From the NCBI GenBank assembly GCA_029717555.1, contig JAMDHS010000062.1, positions 1 to 64,000 on the forward strand: a DNA stretch of 64,000 bases, read 5' to 3'. Shown here in pieces: positions 1 to 10,338 of the stretch. The stretch comes from Peribolospora baueri (taxonomy: Eukaryota > Basidiomycota > Peribolosporomycetes > Peribolosporales > Peribolosporaceae). How positions within the stretch are numbered: position 1 is the first letter of the stretch; each line of letters opens with the position of its first letter. The translations under genes and the position numbers were made by a program. The notes beneath the pieces were generated by a model. It worked only from the letters and a program-made list of their open reading frames with translations, did not search any database and had not been told where the DNA came from.

Positions 1-560
1 TTCCCAGGTACCATCAAACCTCAAGATTCGTCAAGCCATCGACCTCGGCCTTCTTTTTTCTCTCCCTTCTCTCCCCTTCTTTTTCTCTCACAGGTACCAC
101 CGAATCTCAATACCAATCAGGCCATCGACCGTTTTTCTCTCTCCTTCTCTCCCCTTCTTTTTTCTCACAGGTAATGGTCTCAAGACCCATCAAGCCAATC
201 AGGCTATCGACGTTTTTTCTCCCCCCTTCTCTCCCCTTCTTTTTTTTCTCACAGCTACCATCAAACCTCAAGACCTCTGCACTGTTGCATGATCACTAAC
301 AGTGTAGGTGGACGAGGGCTTGATGTCCCTGTGAGGAGGTTTTTGTAGACTACAGGTATCATACAACGCCATGTTCCTCAACGATGACCTTCTCCCCCGT
401 TCCACTAATCCCGCCCACGAGACGTCGAGGAATCGTCTACCCTGCACTGTTGCCAGCAGTGTAGGGTGGGTACCTGTGGACTTTTTCTGTGGACTTTTTT
501 TCGTAGACTACAGGGACCATCTAAATCTCGACATATCCGCCCATCAAGCCATTGACCGGC
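1..560. repeat. Degenerate tandem repeat array
   Basis: Units of roughly 77-86 bases start near 10, 96, 173 and 256. Each has a short head reading like ACCATCAAACCTCAAGA, then ATCAAGCCATCGACC or a variant, then a pyrimidine tract (TTCTCTCCCCTTCTTTTT) ending CTCACAG. A further head recurs at 519-556. Between them, a second motif (GCACTGTTGC ... GTAGACTACAGG) occurs at about 281-354 and again at about 441-518. No protein similarity is visible here. The array lies directly upstream of a Ty3/gypsy fragment, so it may be part of that element or of a sequence it landed in. Confidence 0.6.
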
Positions 561-639
561 ATCGCACAGCATCGCCTTCAAGTTGGTCCAGAGGAACATG
601 GCCTGATCGAGCTCTTCAAGGCGGTCGTGTAAGCACATG

Positions 640-910
640 TTCCTTTGGAATCGCAGCTGGCAGCTTCAGCTTCACGGGATTCATGTTCGGCATGTGTTGC
701 CTCGGCTATACCCAGAAGCCTCCAAACGGTGCAACCGTCTTCACGTCTCCAATCTCGAACCCGTGGCGCCCGACAAAATCCCTGGCCGTGTGCAAGATCC
801 ACCTCGTCCAATTGAGGTAGAAGACCAATTCGAGTGGGAAGTCGAATCGGTCCTTGACTCTCGCGCCTACCGACGGGAACTGGAGTACCTTGTACAGTGG
901 ACGGTCTTCA
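640..910 (+). mobile_element. Ty3/gypsy (chromovirus) fossil, integrase C-terminal and chromodomain part
   Basis: The forward strand carries a stretch resembling the end of a Ty3/gypsy integrase: an HVSNLEPVAP motif, then PRPIEVED and a chromodomain start with WEVESVLDSR and LEYLVQW. This order is known for chromoviruses. Nothing of gag, protease, reverse transcriptase or RNase H is visible, and the window starts only 640 bases upstream. The copy is broken and fragmentary, with at least one or two breaks, and looks moderately old. It does not belong to the same strand or copy as the fossil near 38-39.5 kb. Confidence 0.7.
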
Positions 911-1353
911 CCACGCACGCCCCTCTTTTCTTGTTCTAATCGACCAGTGGAATTTTCATCGAGGTCGAATACTACTTCTTCGCGGTCGTCTCACTCGGGC
1001 ACCGCTCTCTCTTCCGTTGGAAAAGGCGGCCTCCTCCTGTTCTGCTGCTGCGTGGCTGTTCTAGTGGGAGCTTTTCTGAGAGGAACGGTCGTGAATGAGC
1101 ATCACAAATCGTAAAGGATTCATTCGTGAGAGGTCGACGACCGAGGCAGAAACAGTACGCGTACAGTAAGAGTACAGACAGGCAGGAACGCACGCGACGC
1201 AACGCCCGGAGAGTAGGAAACCAATCAACTATGTATACGTGAAAGAAAAGGCTGCAGCCAACCAGCTTCCCCCAGTCAAACCAACTCCACGGCGGTATTT
1301 TCTTCCGCGTCGCCCGGCCCATGTGGCGCGCTGGTGACAGCCATCCAGGCGGG
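911..1353. other. Gap between fossil and ATG26 3' end
   Basis: I see no gene here. It probably holds the 3' UTR and polyadenylation region of the reverse-strand ATG26 gene. Confidence 0.5.
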
Positions 1354-4300
1354 CTATCCGTTTCGATGTCCGTCATCCGACCGTATGCCATCGGCGGAGA
1401 CGACGGACCACTCATCCGAAGTCTGTGTCGGGCTATTCGGGCTGCCAATCTCGCTCGACCTAGCGCTCCTCCGCCGCGCGTCGCGACTGGACGAGCGGAG
1501 AGGGAGAGGGCCTTTGGCGTTCCGCAAGAGGGGCTGGAGCGAGAAACGCGACCGACCGGCGGACGACGAGGGTGGGGTCAAAGGACGCTCGTCGCCCTTC
1601 TCCGGGGTCGAAAGGTCGTTTGCGGGCGTGGAAGAAGTGTCTTCGGCTTTCGGCGCTTGCGGTTTGATGAGTGTGCGCGCGTACTCGAGATCCCTATAGA
1701 TGCACTCGATCGCCCTCGCCACCCCGTCCTCCTACGACCGAAAAGAGGTTGTCAGAAAAAGTCCGGGTAAATAAGTGAAATGCGACTCGAGGACGCAGCT
1801 CAGACGTAAAGAAGCGAGATTGATTATTCACCGCTCGGATCTTCTCGCCGATCAGCTTGGCTTTGTCGATCTGCTTGGCGTCCTGCGTCGCCGTCCTGAG
1901 CGCGCTCGCCAGGTTCTCCACGGTGAGCTTCCTCACACACGAGCCCACGCCCAGGCTCTCCACCTGGTTGGCCCAATGGAACTGGTCTCCAAAGTACGGC
2001 TTGATGATCGTCGGAATGCCCGCGCGCAAGCTCGCCCCCGTCGTCCCGGCCCCGCCGTGATGACAGGCGGCGTCGATCCTGGGGAACAGCCAGTCGTGAG
2101 GGACCGACTTGATCGGGTGGATCTCAGGCGGGAATATCGCCGCTTCCTCCGCCTCTTCGTGAGTGTGCTGTGGTTTTTTCTCCTCCCCGTCCACCTTTTT
2201 AGTCGACAGCCGGTCCGACCAACCTTTGGAGAGGATGGCATATACGCCGCTCTCCTTTACCGCCTCGACGACGCACTTGGTCATCGCGTCCGGATTGGAA
2301 ACAACTATGGAGCCGAAGCCGATGTAGACGATCTTGCGGTCATTGACACGAGCGGTGTCGATGAACTTGACGAGGTCCGCCGGCGGCTCCCAGTCGGCGG
2401 TGGCCGACTTTTCGGGGTTGTCCAAGAACCAGTAGCCGGTCACCCGGATCCATTCAGGCCAGTCTAGCGGTGGCGGTACGACATGAGCACTGAAATTGTA
2501 GAGGAACGGGACCTTGTGCTGTTCCATCTTGTCCAGATTCGTCGGCGGCAAGCCGAGGACCTCGCGTCGCCATCTGTTCACCTGGGTCGCGGTGGCGCGC
2601 CAGAACACTTGGTCGAACACGACATAGGTCTGCGTCCGTCAAAGGAGAGCGACCCGACGACAGACGAAAGTTACGTCAGCGTGTCTGAAGGGAATATGTA
2701 TGGAAGAGAAGGGGGGAGCGCACGCACCATATAGTTATAGCCTCCTCCCATCTTGTGTTCTGGCACGGCAAAGGCGTGGGGATAGGCACGCGTACGCGTC
2801 CAGGGCATGGTGAACGCGCGAAAATAGGGAATCCGGAGGGCCTCGGCGATATGGATGCCCGCCATCGCGCTCGGGCTCTCGATGAGCAGGTCGGTGCCTT
2901 TACACGCCTCGTAGCTCGTCCGGAGGAGATCATCGATCCAGCCACGGAACTGGAAGAAGAGGAAAACGCGAAAAGGGGTGAAAGGTGATATGTGTGTGTG
3001 TGTGAACCAAGGACCTCGTGAGCGTGAGCCGTTCGTTGAGAGACCTATCTATCTACCTTGGTGACGCCTTCACGAAGGAAGGACATGGTGAACGTCCCGT
3101 TCTCGACGCAGATCCTCATCAGCTCTGCAGGGTCACCGCCGACGTAGGCGAACTCGATGCCGTGTCCCTGGATCCAGTCCTCAAACTCGCCGTGCGTCGC
3201 TATCCGCGTCGTGTGACCCTCGGCTTGCAAGCCTTTGCAGAGCGCGATGTACGGCTGTACGTCGCCTCTGGAGCCGATGGTAAGACAAGTGATGTGCAGT
3301 GATCCTTGCGGTCGGAAGGTGACGAAAGAGCTACTCGTCGATCGGAACATGATCGGCTCATCCGTGACCGTCTCCGGAGGAGGCTGCGGGGCGCGCTCAA
3401 AGAGGTCCTCGAGGTCGCGGAGGAGGATGGCCTCGGATTGGCCCTGGCTGGAGGGCGACATCTGCTCGCCCCTCCGAAGTCGGCTCTGCACGTCGTCCAT
3501 CTGGGCCTGGATCAGTTCCAAGCACCTGTCACGCTTGGACTGGGAAATGAACTCGAGGAAGATCTCCTCGTGTCCGCGGACGACGACGATGAGGGCTTGA
3601 TAACCGAAGCGGAAAGCCTTTTCGCCGGTCACCGAGACGAGATCTCGAATCGGCACGACCATCTGGAGATGAAGCGGACGCGACAAGTGAGCGAGAAGCG
3701 CCACGTCGTGGCGTTTGAAGACAAAAATAAACTCGCCGTGGTCTTTGAAAGCACGCTGGTCGAGCGGAAGCACAGGTAATTGGTGCTGACGTATATACGC
3801 CCCGGGACGGGCAGGACACGATAAAGCGAGCCGGACACGTCTGCAAATGAAGGAAGAGCGTCAGGATGATTATGGGGGGGAGAGGAGAATTCACGGCGCG
3901 CAGTCAACCGAACGTTACGCGTGCGCTCCTCAACTCACGTCCGACAAGCTCCTCCGTGTCGTTCAAAGGGAACAAAGCCTTGAACTTCTGTACCACCTCG
4001 CCATCAGCCTCGCCGTCCTTGTCCTCCGCCTCGGCCTTTTCGAGCAACGAAAAGCTGCTGTGAGCCGAGCTGTCCAGGTCGGCTCCGCCGCCCGCCTTGC
4101 CGCCGCCGTCGACGCCTTTGCCGGGCCGCAAGGACGGGGCGATGCGCCATACTTCGGAGACCTTGCGAATCGAGCTCGTCGGCAATAGGGGGCGGATAGT
4201 GCCGAGGAGGGAGACGGTGCCGAGAGGCGACGAACCGAGGGCGCGTTTTGTGGGCTTTCTGATCCATTGGGGCACGCTAGGGATGGGCCACTTGCTCTCC

Positions 4301-7300
4301 GCGTCGCTTTCGCCCGTACGGTCTTCGTATCCGGCCGGGCTGGGTCCCTTGCCCGGAGACGGCGGGTAGGCGTGCGAGGACGAGGGAGCGGCGACGACGG
4401 GCGTCACCTCGTCGCCGCCTTCGCTGCTCGGTGGATCGAGCGACGCGCGGGACGACGAGGGACGCGCGTCGGCGGCAGTGGTCGCGGCGGGAACGGGTCG
4501 CGACGACGGCACCGGAACGGGGATGGGGTGCGCTCGGCCGGAGACAGTCTGGCTCGCGGCCGTGGACGGAGGCTGGATGGTGAGAGAGGAGGAGGAAGAA
4601 GACGCGGACGCTTGTGGCGGCGGGCGCGCAGCCGCGCCGGCGGGCGGAGAGGAAGGCGCTCCAAGCGACCTCAAGGATGGCGTGACCTGAGCCTTGGACG
4701 GGCTGGAGCTGAAGGCGACGGCCTTGTCGACCGAGTTTCCGGCTGCGCCGCCGCCACCACCGCTGCTGGACGAAGGCCGTGCGGTAGAGGTTCGTCCGAG
4801 CGTCGTATCTTGCACGGCTTCTTTGGCGATCGACGGCGTGGTGGTCCTCTCCTGCTGAAAGCGCGAGACGAGCTCGGAGATCTCGGCAAAGACCTTGGCA
4901 TCATCGTGAAAGTAGAGAAAAAAGTACTCGTCTATGGCGTCTATGGTGACCTTGGACGGCGCCTGAGCCTCGCCGTCGACGACCTTGACGCGGATCATGT
5001 TGGCAAACTCGAGGTTAGAGGCGCGATCGACGTCGACGATGGTCTCGAGCGGGATCGAAATCTTGACGCTCTCCCCTTCGTTCTGGCACCGGAACAGAGT
5101 CTTGCGGAGAGCCTTGATCCATTCGTCTCTGCTGACTTGCGACTGCTCGTCGCAAACGAAAACGGGGACGAGAACGAGCCGATGAGTTCAAACGGCTGGG
5201 ACGAGAGAGATCGTCGAGCGGAGGAGGTGACGAGCGAGCGAGCGAGCGGCTCACGTCGGCGGAAAAGACAAACGTCCGATGGCCGGTCTTGACCTTGAAA
5301 TTTAGGGGATGCCTGGCCGAGGGTTCAACGGCCAATGCGTACTGTAGGTTGATGTGGGATACGGGAAAGTACGGATCCTGTGGCGGTGGAAGAAGAAGGC
5401 AGTGAGTGAGCATGAGCAAGGGGGCCGGGGCCGTCAAAAGCTCGCTCAAAAGCTCACCTTGGAGCTCTCGTACCAACTCAACGCGTTGTTCCGAAGGATC
5501 ATCCAAAATTTCTGGAACCGCTTCGTCCTGTGTGTCTTCTTCGAGAGACCGCCAGATTTGACGACTTGGTCCTGTTAGAAGGGATGAAGGGGCGCAGGCA
5601 CGTCAGCAAAAAATAAAATAAAATAAAATAAAAGCTCGCTTCGTGGCGCGAAACGTACCTCCTTGAAAGGCAAATAGGCATAGAAACAAATGTGGCCGGT
5701 GGTAAGGTAGAGATATCTGTAGGGGAAGCGAGGCGAGGCAAGTAAGCGACGGAGAATTTCGACGGCCCCTCCGAGCCAAGCAAGCCGAGCCAAGCGCTTG
5801 TGATCTACTCACCCCTGAAGGAGGACAGAGCGAAACAGCCAGCAGGGGTGCTCTGGGTGAAGTGGGACGCCGAGGGGAGGCGCGAGACGCAGGCGACGAC
5901 AGGCCGTCAGCACGCGCGCGAGACGGGACGGACGGACGGGACAGGACAGGACGGGGGACGGTGACGACGAAACGCACCTGCGACGACTTGTTCGACCCTA
6001 TCGAGCTCAAAGACCTCTCGCAATTTGGCCGCCAAGCGCGCCCTCCTCCTTCTCCGAATGCTGGTCAGGCTTGCGCTCGTCGACGTGCGCACGGGCGGGG
6101 GCCGGGGTGGGGGCGGCGCCGGCACATGCACAGAACCCGGCGTCCTGCGGCGCTCGGCTGGCGACTCGTCGTCGGCCCTCCCATGGGGCGACGAACGAGC
6201 GCTCCAAGCCGCCCGGGGGGACGCAGGATCGACGGGGCTCAGCGACGTCGGTGACGTGGTGACGGTCGCGCTTTCGATCGGCGCGAGCTGGTCTTCCGCG
6301 GCGTCTCCACGTGCTACCGGCGGCGAGAATCCGAGTCCATCATCGGTGCCGCTCGACTCGTCATCGTCGTCCTCGTCGGTACGCGCGACGCTCGACTCGG
6401 CACCGGAGGAGGCCGGTCCAGGGCCGTGGGTTGGGCGTGAGAAGGATGCGGAAGCGTGTGGTGGCCTGCGGGACCGCTCGTCGTCCGAGGACATGGGAGC
6501 GTCGCTCAAGACGGGGAGCCGAGAGGTGCTGCGTCGGCGCAGCTCGACTGGCCGGTGGATGGCGTGGATTGAGGAGGACAAGGGTGGCAAGCGCGGCCGT
6601 CTGCCTGCCGGTCGGTCGTGAGCTGGGTGGAGGGCGAGGGTTTGGTGAGAGACGATCAGCGATGACCGAGAGGACAGAACACCAACACGACTCACCTTGG
6701 GCTTGTGCCCGAGAGGCCGACTCGCCCTCGTCGCCTTCCTCTTCCTCTTCGTCTTCCTCCTCCTCGCGACCATCTGTCTGATCGGCCATATCGTCGTCAA
6801 AGTACTTGCTACCCATCGCGTTGAGCATCTGAACGAGCGTCTGCGTGCCGAGCCGCATGCTTCCGGCATTCCGAAGCGTCTCCCCGTCGATCTGGTTCTG
6901 GTCTGGTGTGGCGGTGGCGGCGGCGGCGGCGACGGTCGCTTGGGGGAGCACGGTGGTCGGCCCAGGCCCAGGTTGTGACGACGGGAGGGCGCCTGGAGAC
7001 GTTGGGAAGAAGGGAGACGGGGGCAAAGAGACGAACGAACGAGGGCGTGTGAGGCGCAGGCGCCAGCATCGGGCTCGCGAACGAGGACAGAGAACGCAAA
7101 GGGAATAGGGGAGCTAGCTGCTCACCGTGACGGTGAACGTGAACGTGACCGTGAGCAGTCTCGGTCTCAGCGAGCCGTTCGGACTCCTCCGATCCGGCCT
7201 CGCCGCCGCGTCGACGGTGTCCGTCGTAAGTGTCCTCCCCCTCGGCCTTGCGCTCGCGCTCGCGCTCCTTCCCGCTCGCGCGGTCGGGGCCTGCAAGCAG

Positions 7301-7405
7301 GGGCGACGCCTGACCGCTCACGACGGCGTCGCTTCCCTCGGGGGAGCTGAGGAAGGGGTCGGAGAGCATTTCGGTCGACGACGAGCGAGGTCGGTTGTCG
7401 GACAT
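1354..7405 (-). CDS. ATG26: Sterol 3-beta-glucosyltransferase (Atg26/UGT80 type)
   Basis: Transfers glucose from UDP-glucose to membrane sterols such as ergosterol. In some fungi Atg26 is also needed for pexophagy. Thirteen exons (7405-7126, 6992-6696, 6622-5978, 5852-5813, 5716-5659, 5571-5458, 5377-5255, 5142-3939, 3840-3737, 3662-3057, 2949-2728, 2629-1832, 1731-1354) keep frame and give about 1,622 aa. The third acceptor could instead be near 6604. Order: low-complexity N terminus; GRAM (from about residue 395, [12 protein letters not shown]); PH domain (about 450-560); a Ser/Pro-rich insert of roughly 330 residues; second GRAM (about 905-985); glycosyltransferase N half ([14 protein letters not shown], about 1080); C half with the sugar-nucleotide motif [19 protein letters not shown] (about 1420). 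The split GRAM-PH-GRAM plus glycosyltransferase layout is specific to Atg26. Exon 9 ends in a GC donor. The C-terminal 120 residues are Ser/Arg-rich and not conserved. Confidence 0.93.
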
Positions 7406-9594
7406 GGCTTCTTGTGGACGGAATGGGAAAGAAAGGGGGCCGGTCGGGTCTAAATCTAAGATGAGGATGAGGATGAGGTCAGGGTGGGTGGGTGTCGGTG
7501 GGAGGGAAGTGAGTGCGGACGGCAGCGCGAAGGGAAGGAGGGGAAACGGGGGGGTGGTGGTGACAGTGGTGACGACGGTGGGGGGTCACTCGTCCTCGGC
7601 GTCCATGGTTCCCAGCGAGCGGGTGCCGAGGTGGTAGTGGCAGTGGTGGTGGCGGTGGTGGTGGTGGTGGTGGTGATGATGGTGGATGTCGTGCTCTATC
7701 GTGATCTCGCGCTCGCACGGTCCTCGTAGATAAGGCCGCAGGGGTGCGTGGACGTGACCGTGACCGTGAACTGTGGACGGCGTCAGTTGACCCTGAGCTG
7801 ATCGCTCTCGACTCGCGGAAGCAAGAGGGAGTGATATGATATGATGATGATGATGGCTAAATAAAATAAAATAAATGGCCTGCGTGCGCGCGTCGACCGA
7901 TCGCGGTGCGGATAAGGAGCTGACACAGGTAAACGCGATCGGGGGCGATGAATTATTTATTTATAACTAACTGGAACTGGTCAACGAGCGAGCTGGGAGA
8001 GCGGTTCGACTCGCTCGTAGAAGACGCCACGCTCCTCACCATCACCACCGGCGCCTACAGTCGCATTTTGGACGCTGGAGCCAGGCGGCGGCGGCGAATA
8101 CACCCGAAAGCGGGATGAATGAGCGGAGATGGGCGATATGATATCTCTCCAGCATTTCAGATCGTCGGAACAGTGGAGCTGCCCACTGATTCTGCGCAAC
8201 CGAGTTGGTTCTCCGGGCACCAGACTTTGGACTATTGATTCCTTATTCATCTTGCAATAGCTGTCCGTGGTCGGAGAAGGGCATGAAGGGAACAAGGTGC
8301 TCGTGATCACCGTGGCTGCCCCAACCTGATAAGGAGAGAGAGACCACATGGACGCTCAACCTGAGTTCTACAGTCTCCAAATATCTTTATCCTTCGCTTC
8401 CTCCGTTTCTGTCCCTTCGGCGCCCGGAGCCCGCTCTGTACCCAGCAGACTGCCGAAAAGAAAACCTTCCTTCGACCTTCTCCACTTTGTATTTTGAATT
8501 CATATTCATTTCTTGGAACAGTGATCTGTCGAATGCAAACGAGGAGTACCTTTGAGCAATTAGAGGTGATCGAAGCATTCAATCTGTTATGTGCCGGTAG
8601 GGCTTATGAGTGGAGCATGTCCATGATGACGCATAGGACGTTGCCTGGGTTCACTGAGACGAACACGAACGTCATCCCGGCTGGAGCGAGCTCGTAAGCC
8701 GTTTCAGGATGCCGTGTCGCGGGAGCGCCGGAGGTATGCTTGCTTCCCGTTTCCCCCTCGCGTGCTTCGGTTGCTCACATCCTTCCTTGCCTGTTGTGTG
8801 CTTTCATCCATCCCTCCTCCTCGTCCGGCATCCACCCAAGGTCCGCTGGCACTCTCTGGGCCGCTGCTTCTATCAGTGCTTCTCTCCGTGGAGATGTCTC
8901 CGAAAAGCCAGCCTGGAGCTTCCATGTCTCAAAAAGTAGGCGTCGCGTACCCCTAGTCAGTGGGGACGTTTTCCTTGCCGTCATTTGGCTCGTCTGCTCT
9001 CCTCTCCCGAATACCTTCACGTTCGCACTCATGGGCGTCTACCAAAGGGCCACTCGGCAGGAGGAGGAGGAAGACATCATGCCGCGCCTTTAACCTCATC
9101 CGTCGCAGGTTCTTAACTCACCTTGGAAGGCGGTTGCTTCATACCAGGAAACAGAAACGCAAGCGATGAGTAACCCGTTTGGACTCGGGAAGATTCCTTG
9201 CCTTTTGTGGCTGCTCACCAGATCAGTTCTTCAGAAAGGCCACCGTCGTCGCCCCTGTTGATGTTCGTTTGACAAGCGGGGTGATCGGGGGGGATTTGTG
9301 ACAGGCATGTCACACACGACGTCAGTTTGTGCCGTGAAGGACAAGGACAAGGGCAGCACTCACCTCAATGAAATGTCGACGGCGAAGAAGGATATCTTTC
9401 CGGTGCTAGTATGGACTACGAGGTCCCCAACCTAGAGACAAGAAGCGAAAGACGCGTTTGTGATTTCACACAACTTCGTCATAGATTGTGGCCATACCGT
9501 GGAAATTGGGCCCGATTGCGCTCCAGACCCCTATGTACTACCATTGCGCCCACGCTACCTCTTGAGGAATACCATCACGATTTTTACTCACAAG
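7406..9594. other. Gene-poor region upstream of ATG26
   Basis: The first part is presumably the ATG26 promoter and leader. It holds a GGT/GTG triplet tract at about 7620-7690 and AAATA runs near 7858-7875. A reverse-strand frame of 122 codons (8349-7981) and several forward frames of 60-117 codons at 8494-9093 are open, but none resembles a known family or has convincing splice context. I cannot support a gene here. A decayed gene upstream of the hairpin element is possible. Confidence 0.4.
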
Positions 9595-9751
9595 CTATAG
9601 TCAAATCACATCTGGTAGCAGGGCTTACCTCATTTGATCAAACCGCTCATTGCAAGTCGAGGCTGGCGTAGTTGCGAGGTGACGTTCAAGTTGCAGTGAG
9701 CGGTTTGATCAAATGAGGTAAGCCCTGCTACCAGATGTGATTTGACTATAG
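9595..9751. mobile_element. 157-bp near-perfect inverted repeat, MITE-like
   Basis: Left arm 9595-9655 and right arm 9691-9751 are reverse complements over 61 bases with one mismatch (CATTGCAA against CACTGCAA). They flank a 35-base spacer, 9656-9690. The outer six bases of each arm are CTATAG, a palindrome, so they could be either part of the arms or a target-site duplication around arms beginning TCAAATCACATCTGG. No coding capacity lies inside. The form fits a miniature inverted-repeat transposable element, or a foldback created by template switching. If transcribed it would form a long hairpin RNA. No second copy was noticed in this window. Confidence 0.75.
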
Positions 9752-10338
9752 GGGGGACTTGGAGAAACGTACGATGCTCGCGGAGGGGATCGGCAAAGCG
9801 ATTGGCGCTTTGATCCAACACGCCCCTGGCGGGCTTGACGATGGCTACGACTGCGTGTCGTACATCACAAAGGTTTGCAACGACGTCGCTCGTGCTCAAC
9901 GCGACCTAGCTTCTGGACAAGCTCTGCGAACAGATTTCCTTGCTCGAGCAGGTATCGAAATGCATACACCACGGCGACCTCACGACAAGCAACTTCTTGG
10001 TCGACGAGACGTGCGGCAAGCTGACCGGCATCGTGGACTGGGGAGGCACTGTATTAGCCCCCTGTGGACTGGACATGACCGTCCTGTTTCATCTTTTCGA
10101 CAAGGACTGGAGTCCCAGCGGCCTCTCCGCCGGGGATGAGGCCGTCTAGAAAGCATTCTGGTGCGCCTTCCTCTCCAAAGCGCCCGGCATGCAAGGCCAG
10201 ATCCGCTCTCTCGCCCTCTACAGGCAGTTCAAAGGCGTGAGTACGTTTGCGTACGAAGTCATGAGAGACAATGCCTACTGCCTTGGTCGGATGAATGCCA
10301 TCCTTTCTTGGGTCCCTTTCCCTTTGCGGGCGGCGATA
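9752..10338 (+). pseudogene. Broken APH/choline-kinase-like phosphotransferase gene
   Basis: A frame from about 9910 reads into the Brenner motif IHHGDLTTSN and then GIVDWGG, the catalytic loop and metal-binding aspartate of the aminoglycoside-phosphotransferase fold that is common in fungi as proteins of unknown substrate. Upstream, another frame (9759-9908) gives GIGKAIGALIQ, matching the helix that usually precedes it. Joining the two would need an unusually short intron (about 37 nt from GTTTGC to CTAG) or reflects a frameshift. Downstream an in-frame TAG at 10147-10149 interrupts the frame, which then continues KAFWCAFLSKAP ... DNAYCLGRMNAILSW to a stop near 10338. The N-terminal lobe is missing and is replaced by the inverted-repeat element ending at 9751. 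It reads as a decayed gene; activity is unlikely. Confidence 0.6.

Noticed and set aside
7981-8349. Reverse-strand 122-codon frame upstream of ATG26
   Set aside because: No recognisable motif, no splice-linked exons and no signal peptide; could be chance in GC-rich DNA.
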